A stretch of DNA of 64,000 nucleotides, taken from NCBI RefSeq assembly GCF_900100755.1, contig NZ_FNCI01000007.1, positions 1 to 64,000 on the forward strand, in the 5' to 3' direction. The notes below the pieces were generated by a model. That model did no database searches, was not told where the DNA came from, and worked only from the letters and a program-made list of their open reading frames with translations. This document shows positions 29,412 through 41,189 of this stretch, in pieces; within the stretch, counting starts at the first letter, position 1; the number at the start of each line of letters is the position of its first letter. The position numbers and the translations under genes are program-made. The DNA is from Onishia taeanensis. Its GTDB lineage: Bacteria > Pseudomonadota > Gammaproteobacteria > Pseudomonadales > Halomonadaceae.

Positions 29412-29532
29412 GCAGTCTCTCCTTGGTTGCAGACGTCGCGGTTTTACCGCGCAAACGATCGGAGTATCTTGTGGCAAACGACGATATGCCGTCCAGCGAA
29501 CCTTCCGCTGCCGGCCCTAGGAGGAAATCAGA

Positions 29533-30333
29533 ATGCGTTGGATACAAGGAATGGCCGTGGGTGCATTGAGTCTGGCCCTGGCGGCCTGTTCGAGCTCCCC
29601 CACCGGACGACAACAGCTGACGCTGGTGTCCGACCAGCAGCTCAATCAGATGGGCGCACAAACCTTCGAGCAGTACCAGCAGAAGCTGCCGACGGTGGGC
29701 GGCGCCACCCTGAACTACGTGCAGTGCGTATCGAATGCCATCGTCGCCGAACTGCCCTCTTCGGACCTGGCGCCGAACTGGGAGGTCAAGGTCTTCGATG
29801 ATCCCTCGGCCAACGCCTTCGCCCTGCCCGGCGGCTATATCGGCGTGAACACCGGCCTGCTCGATATCGCCAGCAACCAGGATCAGCTGGCCGCGGTGAT
29901 CGGCCACGAGGTCTCTCACGTGCTGGCGCGCCACGCCAACGAACGCGTGTCGACCCAGCAGGCCACCCAGCTCGGCCTATCGGTGATCCAGAGCGCCGCC
30001 GGCATCCAGGGGCCCCAGGGAGACGCCATCATGGGCGCTCTCGGCGCAGGGGCTCAGTACGGTATCATGCTGCCCTTCTCGCGCAGTCACGAAAGCGAAG
30101 CGGATAAGCTGGGTATTCAGCTGATGGCCGATGCCGGCTTCGATCCTCGTGCCAGCGTGACCCTGTGGGAGAAGATGAGCCAGGCAGGCGGCAGCCAGCC
30201 ACCGGTATGGATGTCCACGCACCCAAGCAACAACCAGCGCATCGAGGGCCTCGAGGCCAGCATGAACGAGGCCCTGCCCCGCTTTGAACAAGCACGCCGC
30301 GCCGGCAAGACGCCCAACTGCAGCCGCTCCTAG
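29533..30333 (+). CDS. M48-family lipoprotein metalloprotease
   Basis: A zinc protease related to E. coli LoiP/YcaL, acting at the outer membrane on misfolded outer-membrane proteins. The 266-residue protein has the lipobox LALAACSS (Cys19), the zinc motif HEVSH at residues 125-129 and the third ligand region SHESEADKLG near 188. AGGAGG lies just upstream of the ATG. The next gene starts directly after its stop codon. I do not assign a gene symbol because LoiP and YcaL cannot be separated here. Confidence 0.92.
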   Translation: MRWIQGMAVGALSLALAACSSSPTGRQQLTLVSDQQLNQMGAQTFEQYQQKLPTVGGATLNYVQCVSNAIVAELPSSDLAPNWEVKVFDDPSANAFALPGGYIGVNTGLLDIASNQDQLAAVIGHEVSHVLARHANERVSTQQATQLGLSVIQSAAGIQGPQGDAIMGALGAGAQYGIMLPFSRSHESEADKLGIQLMADAGFDPRASVTLWEKMSQAGGSQPPVWMSTHPSNNQRIEGLEASMNEALPRFEQARRAGKTPNCSRS

Positions 30334-30606
30334 ATGACGCGCCGGCTGCTGCTGCGCATAGGCCTGATCCTGCTGATCCTGCCGGTCTTCGTCCTGCTCG
30401 GGCTCTACTTTCTGGAACTCGGCGACGTGCGTGACTGTGTGCTCGACGGCGGCCATTGGGACTATCTGGACGGGGTCTGTCGCGACACGCCTCAGCCCTT
30501 CGTGCCCTGGGTCGTCCGTGCACCCTGGCTGGTGAACGGCAGTCTTGCGCTGTCGATGCTGGGGCTTGGCCTGACCATGGCGGGGCTATATAGCAAAAAA
30601 CGCTGA
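30334..30606 (+). CDS. Small two-helix membrane protein
   Basis: A 90-residue protein that starts at the base after the protease stop codon, so translation is probably coupled. It has membrane helices at about residues 8-27 (RIGLILLILPVFVLLGLYFL) and 66-85 (LVNGSLALSMLGLGLTMAGL), with a periplasmic loop containing two cysteines (VRDCVLDGG and DGVCRDTP) that may form a disulfide. I recognise no family. Its stop codon is the first unit of a tandem repeat. Confidence 0.75.
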   Translation: MTRRLLLRIGLILLILPVFVLLGLYFLELGDVRDCVLDGGHWDYLDGVCRDTPQPFVPWVVRAPWLVNGSLALSMLGLGLTMAGLYSKKR

Positions 30607-30720
30607 AGGCTCTGTATCAAGAAACGCTGAGGGCTCTCATCACAAAACGCTGAAGGCTCTGCACTACAAAACGCTGAAGGCTCTACATTAGCTGAGGGCT
30701 CTACATTAGCTGAGGGCTCT
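30602..30720 (+). repeat. Tandem repeat beginning at the stop codon of the 90-aa gene
   Basis: Six copies of the core GCTGARGGCTCT start at 30602, 30626, 30649, 30673, 30691 and 30709, spaced 24, 23, 24, 18 and 18 bases apart. The first four are preceded by AAACGC or close variants and the last two by ACATTA. The first copy contains the TGA stop of the small membrane gene, so the array looks like repeated duplication of the gene end. Confidence 0.9.
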
Positions 30721-30726
30721 ACATCA

Positions 30727-30760
30727 AAAAGCCCGCCGATCCGATGATCGGCGGGCTTTT
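30727..30760. terminator. Bidirectional terminator
   Basis: AAAAGCCCGCCGATC (30727-30741) and GATCGGCGGGCTTTT (30746-30760) form a perfect 15-bp stem on a CGAT loop, with T runs in both directions. It serves the protease operon on the forward strand and aroE on the reverse. Confidence 0.93.
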
Positions 30761-30806
30761 GCTTGGTGGGCAGAGCTCACCTGACGAGAGCGAGTGGCGA
30801 TGGCGC

Positions 30807-33258
<2,452 letters not shown>

Positions 33259-33304
33259 CGGCGATCCTATTTCTCGTAAGAACGGGGTCTCGAAGGAGCT
33301 GGGC

Positions 33305-33333
33305 ATCGAAAGTACTGAATATCGAAAGTACTG
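33305..33333. repeat. Short direct repeat between tsaC and dprA
   Basis: ATCGAAAGTACTG occurs at 33305-33317 and again at 33321-33333, a 16-base period. It lies upstream of tsaC, in the 138-base gap to dprA, and has no clear function. Confidence 0.75.
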
Positions 33334-33396
33334 GGTAGCGGGAGCCACTGGGACAAAGTTTAACATGGGCGCCCCGCCCAAGGGGGCGCTCCGCGC

Positions 33397-34524
33397 TTAG
33401 AGAAGACGTCCGGAGAGGCGAACCCAGCCGCCCACGGCCTGGGTGACCAAGCCCTCGATTTCAAGCTCCAGCAGCCGCCGCTGACAGTGGCCGACATCCT
33501 TGCCGGTAAACTCGACCAGCACATCCAGCGGCGTGGGCCGCTCACTCAATAGCTCGAGCAGCGGGTCCTGGGCAGCCGCATCGCTGCTCGCCGTCGTAGG
33601 CGTCATCTGGCTGGCCTTAGCAGCGGCATCCACCGAGCCGCGAGCCGATGTCCCATCCCAGGCGGGCAGCTCTGCCAGGATATCCTCGATACCGGTTACC
33701 AGGGTCGCGCCCTGACGAATCAGCCCCAGGCAGCCCCGGGCCTGGGGATTGTGGATCGAGCCTGGCAGGGCAAAGACCTCGCGGTTCTGCTCCATGGCAA
33801 GTCGGGCGCTGACCAGCGAGCCGCTTTTTTCGGCGGCCTCGACCACCAGCACCCCGAGCGACAAGCCGGTGACGATGCGATTGCGGCGGGGAAAGAACGC
33901 CGGACGGGCCCGCGTTCCCGGCGGGTGTTCCGATAGCAGCAAGCCGCCCTCGCCCTGCAGCCGGCGGTGCAGCCCTTCATGGCGCGGCGGGTAGACCACA
34001 TCGACGCCACAGCCCAGCACCGCCACGCTCGCGCCGCCGGCATCCAGGGCCGCTCGTTGGGCGGAACCGTCGATGCCCAGCGCCATGCCGCTGACGATGG
34101 TATAACCCTGGCCCGCCAGGTCGCGGCCAAAGGCAGCGGCGCTATCGAAACCATCGCGGGTGGGCCGGCGGGAGCCGACAATGGCCAGTGCCGGTGGCGT
34201 CAGGGCCGCAAGGTCGCCGCTGGCCCACAGCACGACGGGGGGATCGGGCAGTTCGTCGAGCAATGGCGGCCAATACGAGTGGCCGGGGTGCAGAAAGGCA
34301 TGATGGGGGGAAGCGGCAAGCCAGCTATCCAGGGCTTCGATGGCAGGCGCCAGCGGGCTGCGGTCGGGATGGTCGAGCCACAGCCTGAGCGCAGTGGCAG
34401 CGGGTTTCGGCAGCAGCGCCAACCAGCCATCGGGCCAGTCGGGTGCGCGCTCGCGCAGAGCCTGAATGCGCCGAGGCCCAAGCCCCGGCAGCAGCGATAG
34501 CACTAGCCAATCCTTGGCCGTCAT
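33397..34524 (-). CDS. dprA: DNA processing protein DprA (Smf)
   Basis: DprA protects incoming single-stranded DNA and loads RecA in natural transformation. The 375-residue protein has an N-terminal SAM-like region (LVLSLLPGLGPRRIQALRER), the Rossmann core (LAIVGSRRPTRDGFDSA, then SGMALGIDGSAQRAAL) and a C-terminal winged-helix domain ending WVRLSGRLL. GAGG lies upstream of the ATG at 34524. Competence is not implied, because the gene is nearly universal. Confidence 0.94.
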   Translation of the reverse strand: MTAKDWLVLSLLPGLGPRRIQALRERAPDWPDGWLALLPKPAATALRLWLDHPDRSPLAPAIEALDSWLAASPHHAFLHPGHSYWPPLLDELPDPPVVLWASGDLAALTPPALAIVGSRRPTRDGFDSAAAFGRDLAGQGYTIVSGMALGIDGSAQRAALDAGGASVAVLGCGVDVVYPPRHEGLHRRLQGEGGLLLSEHPPGTRARPAFFPRRNRIVTGLSLGVLVVEAAEKSGSLVSARLAMEQNREVFALPGSIHNPQARGCLGLIRQGATLVTGIEDILAELPAWDGTSARGSVDAAAKASQMTPTTASSDAAAQDPLLELLSERPTPLDVLVEFTGKDVGHCQRRLLELEIEGLVTQAVGGWVRLSGRLL

Positions 34525-34537
34525 CACGCATCCTCTT

Positions 34538-34574
34538 GATTGAGAGCTAATGACTGATTGAAGAGCTAATGACT
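34538..34574. repeat. Two-copy tandem repeat between the LysM gene and dprA
   Basis: GATTGAGAGCTAATGACT (34538-34555) is followed directly by GATTGAAGAGCTAATGACT (34556-34574). The copies differ by one inserted base. It fills most of the 63-base gap. Confidence 0.85.
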
Positions 34575-34587
34575 TGGCGGTATCAGC

Positions 34588-35742
34588 TCACCTCGATGAA
34601 TACAGGTCCATCGAATCGGGGGTGTGCACGCGGTCCCCGACCTCGAGAGTGCGATTGGCTTCCATGACCAGGCCGTAGCTGACCCGGTCGTAGCTGCGAA
34701 AGACCATCACCAGGCCGGCATCGACGCCCGGCAGGCGTACCGGCTCTCCGATTCGGGGATCGCTGACCAGCTCGCCCTGCTGCTGGATGGTCAGCACATT
34801 GCCGGGCCGGACACCATCCTGGGTGCCGGCATCCAGCGCCACGACATGCAGCCGGCCAATGAAGCGAACGCCACCCGGCACGGCCAGAATGCGCCCCTCG
34901 ACCGCCCGTTCAGGCGGGCGAGGGTGGAATTCGCCGGTCAACTCGAGCTGCTCGAGCGGCATCACCAGGTCGCCGTCGCGCACCTCCTGGCGGGAGCTGA
35001 GCAGCGCAAACTGGTTGAACTCGCCCTCACGACGGGACAGGCGGCCTTCGCCGATGCTGATCAACTCCTGGCCGAGAAAGGCGCCCTGGGCATCGCGATA
35101 GACCTCGCCGGGCCGATAAATGCCGTAGCGAGCATCGCGCCTCAGGTCGCCGCGCACGAACACGCTATCGCCGGCACCGCTGATCAGCCGCTTGTCGCCG
35201 CTGGCGACCACATAGGGCTGCTCGTTCAGATTGACCGAGGCATCGACGATGCGATGCCGCGTCAGAAAGTTCTCGACCACTTCGAGGGGGAGCGGCGGGA
35301 TGGCCTCACGCCGCGGGATGCGCTTTATCTCGGGTGACAGCCTGACCACGTTCTGGCCGCGTTCGAGCCCCAGGCAAGGGCGGCCGTCACAGTCGCGAAT
35401 GACGATCACATCACCCGGATAGATCAGGTGCGGGTTGGCGATCTGCGGATTGACCCGCCAGACCTGAGGCCACTGCCAGGGGTGGTTCAAGAAGCGCCCG
35501 GAAATGTCCCAGAGGGTATCGCCGCGAACCACGGTGTAGCGCTGGGGGGCATCGTCGCGCAGCATTCGTTCTTGAGCATGCGCAAGGCCCGCCGCGAGCA
35601 GCCCCAAGACCAGCACCACCACGACCCCCGACCATCGGGCGGCGGCAAGCGGCTTAACATCTGGGTCATCGCCACGCCCCATGCCGATGGCATTGCCCAG
35701 TCCCTCGAGGATTCGTCTGGACTGCCGCCGTGCTTGCGTCAT
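34588..35742 (-). CDS. LysM domain-containing exported protein
   Basis: A 384-residue protein with one N-terminal membrane helix or uncleaved signal at about residues 36-56 (WSGVVVVLVLGLLAAGLAHA). One LysM domain follows at about 68-115 (RYTVVRGDTLWDISGRFLNH, then NPHLIYPGDVIVI), and a long domain of unknown function fills the rest. LysM binds peptidoglycan glycan strands. It is the counterpart of P. aeruginosa PA0020, which also lies between dprA and def. GAGGGAG before the ATG at 35742 supports this start; the frame is open 58 codons further upstream. Confidence 0.9.
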   Translation of the reverse strand: MTQARRQSRRILEGLGNAIGMGRGDDPDVKPLAAARWSGVVVVLVLGLLAAGLAHAQERMLRDDAPQRYTVVRGDTLWDISGRFLNHPWQWPQVWRVNPQIANPHLIYPGDVIVIRDCDGRPCLGLERGQNVVRLSPEIKRIPRREAIPPLPLEVVENFLTRHRIVDASVNLNEQPYVVASGDKRLISGAGDSVFVRGDLRRDARYGIYRPGEVYRDAQGAFLGQELISIGEGRLSRREGEFNQFALLSSRQEVRDGDLVMPLEQLELTGEFHPRPPERAVEGRILAVPGGVRFIGRLHVVALDAGTQDGVRPGNVLTIQQQGELVSDPRIGEPVRLPGVDAGLVMVFRSYDRVSYGLVMEANRTLEVGDRVHTPDSMDLYSSR

Positions 35743-36079
35743 TTCCTGCTCCCTCACCCTCGGCGCGCGGCCAGGCATCTGGTTAAAAGTCGTTGCCGCC
35801 ATCAGTGTATCCCTGGCGCTGCGCCTCGGCCACGCCCAACGGCGCGCCACAGCACAGTCGAAAACCCTAGCGTACCCAGCATACACACCCGGCGTCCGTG
35901 AACGGGCTTCGTGCACTCAGTGAGGCGGCCAGCGAAGCACCTATCATAGAGTTGCCACTGGGCTGCCACATAGTTGCGTACTATCGTGACCATAAGATGG
36001 ATAGCGGTTCCGTTCGCCGGGTCCGGCCACTACAATACGATTAATATCTCAGAATTTTACCCACGGTGATTTCAACGTC

Positions 36080-36592
36080 ATGGCCAAGTTACCCATCCTC
36101 GAGTTCCCGGACGAGCGCCTGCGCACTCAGGCGGTGGCGGTAGACGCCGTCGATGACGACATCCGTCAACTGGTCGACGACATGCTGGAGACCATGTACG
36201 ACGCCCAAGGCATCGGTCTGGCGGCAAGCCAGGTCGACGTGCACAAGCGGGTGATCGTGATGGACGTCAGCGAGAACCGTAACGCCCCCTTGGTGCTGAT
36301 CAACCCCGAGTACACGCCGATCGGCGATGAGCGCGAGCCAATGCAGGAAGGTTGCCTGTCGATCCCCGAGTACTATGCCGAGGTGCCGCGTGCACTGCGC
36401 GTCCACCTGAAGGCGACCGATCGCGACGGCAACCCCTACGAGCTCGAAGCCGACGGTTTGCTGGCTCACTGCATTCAGCACGAATACGACCACCTGGAAG
36501 GTCGACTGTTCGTCGATTACCTGTCACCGCTCAAGCGTGACCGGGTAATGAAGAAAATGCAGAAGCGCCACCGTCAGATGCAGCCCGCCTGA
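36080..36592 (+). CDS. def: Peptide deformylase
   Basis: Def removes the formyl group from new N termini. The 170-residue protein has the three family motifs [16 protein letters not shown] and QHEYDHLEG, whose Cys and His residues bind the metal. It starts [18 protein letters not shown]. It is divergent from the LysM gene and next to fmt, which does the opposite reaction on the initiator tRNA. Confidence 0.98.
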   Translation: MAKLPILEFPDERLRTQAVAVDAVDDDIRQLVDDMLETMYDAQGIGLAASQVDVHKRVIVMDVSENRNAPLVLINPEYTPIGDEREPMQEGCLSIPEYYAEVPRALRVHLKATDRDGNPYELEADGLLAHCIQHEYDHLEGRLFVDYLSPLKRDRVMKKMQKRHRQMQPA

Positions 36593-36610
36593 GCGCCAGC
36601 CCTTACGGAC

Positions 36611-36668
36611 GCAGGCCAGGTTCTGGCCTGCAGAAGGCCGGCCCCGTCACCCTGACGCGGCCGGCCTT
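36611..36668 (+). terminator. Two hairpins between def and fmt
   Basis: GCAGGCCAG/CTGGCCTGC (36611-36631) is followed by a longer hairpin AAGGCCGGCC/GGCCGGCCTT (36634-36668) with an inner CGTCA/TGACG stem. Only TTCGTCGTT follows, so termination may be partial. Confidence 0.55.
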
Positions 36669-36737
36669 CGTCGTTGTCGGCGGCGGTACGCTATGCTGTC
36701 GCCCACTCTGATCGTTTTTGACCCAGCAAGGCCTTTC

Positions 36738-37727
36738 ATGACCCGACCCCTGCGTGTGATCTTCGCCGGCACTCCCGATTTCGCCGCGGCAAGCCTCGAT
36801 GCTCTGCTCTCAAGCGAGCATCAGGTGGTGGCCGTCTATACCCAGCCCGACCGCCCCGCCGGGCGCGGCCGCAAGCTGACCCCGAGCCCCGTCAAGGCGC
36901 GAGCGCTGGAACACGGCCTGCCGGTCTACCAGCCCGCCTCGCTCAAAGACGCCGATGCCCAGGCCGAACTGGCCGCCATCGACGCCGACATCATGGTGGT
37001 GGTGGCCTACGGGCTGCTGCTGCCTCAGGCGGTGCTCGACATCCCGCCGATGGGCTGTCTGAACATCCATGCCTCGCTGCTGCCGCGCTGGCGGGGTGCC
37101 GCCCCGATCCAGCGCGCCATCGAGGCCGGTGATTCGCAAAGCGGCGTGACCATCATGCAGATGGATGCCGGGCTGGATACCGGCGCCATGCTGCTCGAGC
37201 GGCGCCTGCCGCTGGATGCCAGCATCACCGGCGGCGACCTGCATGACCGGCTGGCGGCACTCGGCGGCGAAGCGATCGTCACGGCGCTGGATGCCCTCGC
37301 CGGCCCCGGCCTGACCGCCACGCCACAGCCGCAAGACGGCGTGACCTACGCTGCCAAGCTCTCCAAGGCCGAAGGTGAGGTCGATTTCACCGCACCGGCA
37401 GCGGCGCTGGCCGCCAAGGTACGCGCCTTCAACCCCTGGCCAGTGGCCTGGACGCGGCTCGCCGGCGAGCCGCTCCGGCTGTGGCTGGCCGAGCCCGGTC
37501 AGACGCAAGCCGATGACCCTGACGCCGCCCCCGGCACCCTCTTACCCGCTGCTGCCGACGCCCTGCGCGTGGCTTGCGGGGCAAACGGCAAGGAAGTGCT
37601 GAGGGTCACCCGCGCCCAGTTACCCGGCGGCAAGCCGCTGGCCGCTCGTGACCTGCTCAACGCTCGCGGCGAGCGTTTCGCGACGGGCACTCAGCTTGGT
37701 GGCAATAACCAGGAGACCTCTTCATGA
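36738..37727 (+). CDS. fmt: Methionyl-tRNA formyltransferase
   Basis: Fmt formylates the initiator Met-tRNA. The 329-residue protein starts [20 protein letters not shown] and contains [20 protein letters not shown] (the Asn and His of the active site) and [18 protein letters not shown] lies seven bases before the ATG. Its stop overlaps the rsmB start by four bases. Confidence 0.97.
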   Translation: MTRPLRVIFAGTPDFAAASLDALLSSEHQVVAVYTQPDRPAGRGRKLTPSPVKARALEHGLPVYQPASLKDADAQAELAAIDADIMVVVAYGLLLPQAVLDIPPMGCLNIHASLLPRWRGAAPIQRAIEAGDSQSGVTIMQMDAGLDTGAMLLERRLPLDASITGGDLHDRLAALGGEAIVTALDALAGPGLTATPQPQDGVTYAAKLSKAEGEVDFTAPAAALAAKVRAFNPWPVAWTRLAGEPLRLWLAEPGQTQADDPDAAPGTLLPAAADALRVACGANGKEVLRVTRAQLPGGKPLAARDLLNARGERFATGTQLGGNNQETSS

Positions 37728-39118
37728 GTCAGGCCAAGGACAAACGCCGCCAGAATGCCAACGGTGGCAAGCGCCGCCCCGGCAAGGGCCAGCGACAGGC
37801 ATCCGCAGACGCCCAGGGCGGCCAGGGGCTGCGCGCCGAAGCGGCTCGCGCGCTGGTGCCGATCCTCAATGCCAAGGGATCACTTGCCGGTCTCGACGAC
37901 AGCCGTGTGGCGCCCCGCGACCGGGCGCTGCTGCGCGAGATCTGCTATGGCGTCTGCCGCACCCTGCCTCGCCTCGAGGCGCTGGCCGGCGTGCTGTTGA
38001 GAAGTCCCTTCAAGGCGCGCGACACCGATATCCAGGCGCTGCTGCTGGTGGGCATCTATCAGCTCCTCTACCTCCGTATCCCGGCCCACGCCGCCGTCGG
38101 CGAAACCGCCGGCGCCGCCCGCCTGCTCAACAAGGCCTGGGCGACCCGCGTACTCAATGGCTGCCTGCGCCGGCTGCAGCGCGAGGCCAGCGAAATGCAG
38201 GCCAAGGTCGACCGTGACCCGGCGGTCGCCTTGCTGCATCCGGTCTGGTGGCTCAAGGCGCTGCGCCAGGCGTGGCCGAACGACTGGCGCGAGATCGCCA
38301 TCGCCAACAACCAGCCAGGGCCGATGACGCTGCGGGTCAACCGGCGCCGTTCCAGCCAGGAAGCCTACCTGGAGCGCCTGCGCGAAGCCGATATCGACGC
38401 CCGGCCCTGCCAGCATGCCCCGGATGGCCTGACCCTAGAAGCGCCCTGCGACGTCAGCGCGCTGCCCGGTTTCGCCGAGGGCGAAGTGAGCGTTCAGGAC
38501 GAGGCCGCCCAGCTCGCCGTGGAGCTGCTCGGCCCAGCCCTGGCGCCTCGTCCGGGGGCTCGGGTACTGGACGCCTGCTGTGCGCCCGGCGGCAAGACCG
38601 CTCACCTGCTCGAAGCCTTCGATATCTCGCTGCGCGCCCTGGACAGCAGCGCCGAGCGCCTGCAGCGCGTCGAGGCCACCCTGGAGCGCCTCGGTCTTTC
38701 AGCCCAGGTCAGCGCCGCCGATGCCAGCGAGCAGGACTGGTGGGACGGCGTCCCCTTTGACGCCATTCTGCTCGATGCCCCCTGCTCCGGCAGCGGCGTG
38801 ATCCGCCGTCACCCCGACATCAAGCAGCTGCGCCGGCCTGAGGATATCGGCCAACTGGCCGCCCTGCAGGCCAAGCTGCTCGACAACCTGTGGCAGACCC
38901 TGGCCCCCGGCGGCACCCTGGTATACGCCACCTGCTCGGTGCTACCCGAGGAGAATGCCGAGCAGATCGCGGCCTTCCTCGCGCGCACGCCGGATGCCGT
39001 GGCCAGCACGCCAGAGGACCTGGCCTGGGGACGCGTCGCAGGCGCCGGACGTCAGTTGCTGCCGCGCGAGCACGGCCACGACGGCTTCTTCTATGCGCGG
39101 CTGACCCGCCAGGCGTAG
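37724..39118 (+). CDS. rsmB: 16S rRNA (cytosine-967-C5)-methyltransferase
   Basis: RsmB (Sun) methylates C967 of 16S rRNA. The 464-residue protein has a basic N-terminal tail, a NusB-like helical domain (residues about 45-170) and a methyltransferase domain with [18 protein letters not shown] for SAM and [18 protein letters not shown] with the catalytic cysteine, plus [15 protein letters not shown]. The length exceeds the E. coli protein (429), mostly from the N-terminal tail. Confidence 0.96.
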   Translation: MSQAKDKRRQNANGGKRRPGKGQRQASADAQGGQGLRAEAARALVPILNAKGSLAGLDDSRVAPRDRALLREICYGVCRTLPRLEALAGVLLRSPFKARDTDIQALLLVGIYQLLYLRIPAHAAVGETAGAARLLNKAWATRVLNGCLRRLQREASEMQAKVDRDPAVALLHPVWWLKALRQAWPNDWREIAIANNQPGPMTLRVNRRRSSQEAYLERLREADIDARPCQHAPDGLTLEAPCDVSALPGFAEGEVSVQDEAAQLAVELLGPALAPRPGARVLDACCAPGGKTAHLLEAFDISLRALDSSAERLQRVEATLERLGLSAQVSAADASEQDWWDGVPFDAILLDAPCSGSGVIRRHPDIKQLRRPEDIGQLAALQAKLLDNLWQTLAPGGTLVYATCSVLPEENAEQIAAFLARTPDAVASTPEDLAWGRVAGAGRQLLPREHGHDGFFYARLTRQA

Positions 39119-39183
39119 GCCGCGACACGGGCCGGGCATGGATCGAGCACAGATAGAGACGGGCACCGCTGAACCAGCGCCCG

Positions 39184-39234
39184 GCAAGGCCGAAGGGAGG
39201 AGACAGCGCTCAGGCGCTCCTGCCTTCGGCTTGC
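39184..39234 (+). terminator. Possible weak terminator after rsmB
   Basis: GCAAG-GCCGAAGG (39184-39196) pairs with CCTTCGGC-TTGC (39223-39234) with one bulged base and a 26-base loop. There is no T run, so it is only a candidate. Confidence 0.35.
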
Positions 39235-39315
39235 GGACGGGCCCGCCTTGATGCCTATACTGGCGACAGAGCCTCGGCGTCAGCCGGGGCCTTTTCCACG
39301 GCAAAGGAGTGACCC

Positions 39316-39519
39316 ATGTCCCACGTCTACAAGCATATCGAGCTGACTGGTTCATCCACCGTAAGCATCGAAGATGCGGTGAACCAGGCCCTCGAACGCG
39401 CCAGCCAAAGCGTGCACGGCATGCGCTGGCTCGAAGTGGTCGATACCCGCGGCCATATCGAAGACGGCCGTGTCGCCCACTGGCAGGTCACCGTCAAGGT
39501 CGGCTTCACGCTCGAATAA
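39316..39519 (+). CDS. Dodecin (flavin-storage protein)
   Basis: A 67-residue protein that forms a hollow dodecamer binding flavins. It starts [20 protein letters not shown] and has [20 protein letters not shown] with the flavin-stacking Trp, and [13 protein letters not shown] at the end. AAAGGAG lies seven bases before the ATG. It is a single gene, with TATACT about 55 bases upstream as a possible -10. Confidence 0.95.
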   Translation: MSHVYKHIELTGSSTVSIEDAVNQALERASQSVHGMRWLEVVDTRGHIEDGRVAHWQVTVKVGFTLE

Positions 39520-39713
39520 GCCGCCCGACACCCCGAGTCGATGGCGAATAGACCACTGTGCCGCCGCCGGAGCAGTTCTGACCCGGCGGCGGCAAGCCGC
39601 TCACCGAGGTCTCTTTGCCTCACCCTGTCGCCCGCCCGGCGAGTGGTTTATGCTAGCCACCGCCTGCCGACGCCCCTCCCAGGCCGTCGGCCCATTAGCC
39701 TGCGGACATTTTC

Positions 39714-41087
39714 ATGAAGATCATCATTCTAGGTGCAGGCCAGGTCGGCGGTACCCTGGCCGAACATCTGGCCCATGAAGAAAACGATATTACCGTGGTC
39801 GATACCGACGGCGAGCGCCTGCGCGAGCTGCATAGCCGTCTGGATATTCGCACGGTATCGGGCGCTGCCTCTTATCCGATGGTGCTGCGCCAAGCGGGCT
39901 GTGAAGACGCCGACATGCTGATCGCCGTGACCAATTCGGACGAAGTCAACATGATCGCCTGTCAGGTGGCGCACACCCTGTTTCGCACCCCGACCAAGAT
40001 CGCGCGGGTGCGGGCAACGGCCTATCTGACACGCAAGGGCCTGTTCGCCCACGATGCCGTGCCCATCGACGTGCTGATCAGCCCCGAGCAGGTCGTCACC
40101 GACCATATCCGCCGGCTGATCGACTACCCCGGCGCCCTGCAGGTGCTGGAGTTTGCCAACGGCATCGTGCAGCTGGTCGCGGTCAAGGCGTTCTACGGCG
40201 GCCCGCTGGTCGGCCAGGAGATCGGCTTTTTGCGTCGCCACATGCCCAAGGTGGATACCCGGGTGGCGGCCATCTATCGCCGCAATCGCCCGATCATTCC
40301 GCGCGGCGACACCGTCATCGAAGCCGATGACGAGGTGTTCTTCATTGCCGCCCGCCGCGACATCCGCTCGGTGATGAGTGAGCTGCGCCGGCTGGACCGT
40401 GACTTCCGCCGGGTGGTGATCGCCGGGGGCGGCCATATCGGCGAGCGTCTGGCCGAAACCCTGGAGCACAGTCATCAGGTCAAGATCATCGAGCATAGCC
40501 TCGAGCGCTGCACGACCCTGTCCGAGCGTCTCGATCGCACCGTGGTGCTGCACGGCAGCGCCACCAGCAAGCGGCTGCTGCTAGAAGAAAACATCGAGGA
40601 CTGCGATATCTTCTGCGCGCTGACCAACGACGATGAGGTCAATATCATGTCGTCGATGCTGGCCAAGCGGCTAGGCGCCAAGAAGGTACTGACCCTGATC
40701 AACAACGCCGCCTATGTCGATTTGGTGCAGGGCGGCGAGATCGATATCGCCATCTCGCCCCAGCAGGCCACCATTGGCGGCCTGCTGACCCACGTGCGCC
40801 GTGGCGATATCGTCAACGTCCACTCGCTGCGCCGGGGGGCCGCCGAGGCCATCGAGGCCATCGCCCACGGCGACGCCCATTCTTCGAAGGTGGTGGGCAA
40901 GACCATCGACCATATCGACCTGCCAAGCGGCACCACCATTGGCGCCATCGTGCGCGGCAAGGAAGTGCTGATCGCCCACGACGACGTGGTCGTGGAATCC
41001 GGCGACCACGTGATCCTGTTCGTGATCGACAAGCGCCGCATTCGTGACGTGGAGCGTTTGTTCCAGGTCGGCCTGACCTTCTTCTGA
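39714..41087 (+). CDS. trkA: Trk potassium uptake regulator TrkA
   Basis: TrkA is the peripheral NAD(H)-binding ring that gates the TrkH potassium channel. The 457-residue protein has two RCK units: [17 protein letters not shown] near residue 4 and [17 protein letters not shown] near residue 233, each followed by a TrkA-C domain. Potassium uptake through Trk is the first response to osmotic upshift in halophilic gammaproteobacteria. trkH follows after a short tandem repeat. Confidence 0.97.
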   Translation: MKIIILGAGQVGGTLAEHLAHEENDITVVDTDGERLRELHSRLDIRTVSGAASYPMVLRQAGCEDADMLIAVTNSDEVNMIACQVAHTLFRTPTKIARVRATAYLTRKGLFAHDAVPIDVLISPEQVVTDHIRRLIDYPGALQVLEFANGIVQLVAVKAFYGGPLVGQEIGFLRRHMPKVDTRVAAIYRRNRPIIPRGDTVIEADDEVFFIAARRDIRSVMSELRRLDRDFRRVVIAGGGHIGERLAETLEHSHQVKIIEHSLERCTTLSERLDRTVVLHGSATSKRLLLEENIEDCDIFCALTNDDEVNIMSSMLAKRLGAKKVLTLINNAAYVDLVQGGEIDIAISPQQATIGGLLTHVRRGDIVNVHSLRRGAAEAIEAIAHGDAHSSKVVGKTIDHIDLPSGTTIGAIVRGKEVLIAHDDVVVESGDHVILFVIDKRRIRDVERLFQVGLTFF

Positions 41088-41120
41088 TAGGGATGGCCCC
41101 GTGCAAGCCACCGCCAGCTC

Positions 41121-41174
41121 GCTGCCAATGACTCGCTACCCATGACTCGCTGCCAATGACTCGCCACCCATGAC
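41121..41174 (+). repeat. 14-bp tandem repeat between trkA and trkH
   Basis: GCTGCCAATGACTC (41121-41134), GCTACCCATGACTC, GCTGCCAATGACTC and GCCACCCATGAC (to 41174) are arranged head to tail. The first and third units are identical. The array ends 15 bases before the trkH start codon and contains several ATGs out of context, so it might influence trkH translation. Confidence 0.9.
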
Positions 41175-41189
41175 AAGGACGGTCACGCC

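Noticed and set aside
30602..30720. Tandem repeat as a CRISPR array
   Set aside because: Units are about 12 bases with 6-12-base spacing, no unique spacers of normal length and no cas genes anywhere in the window.
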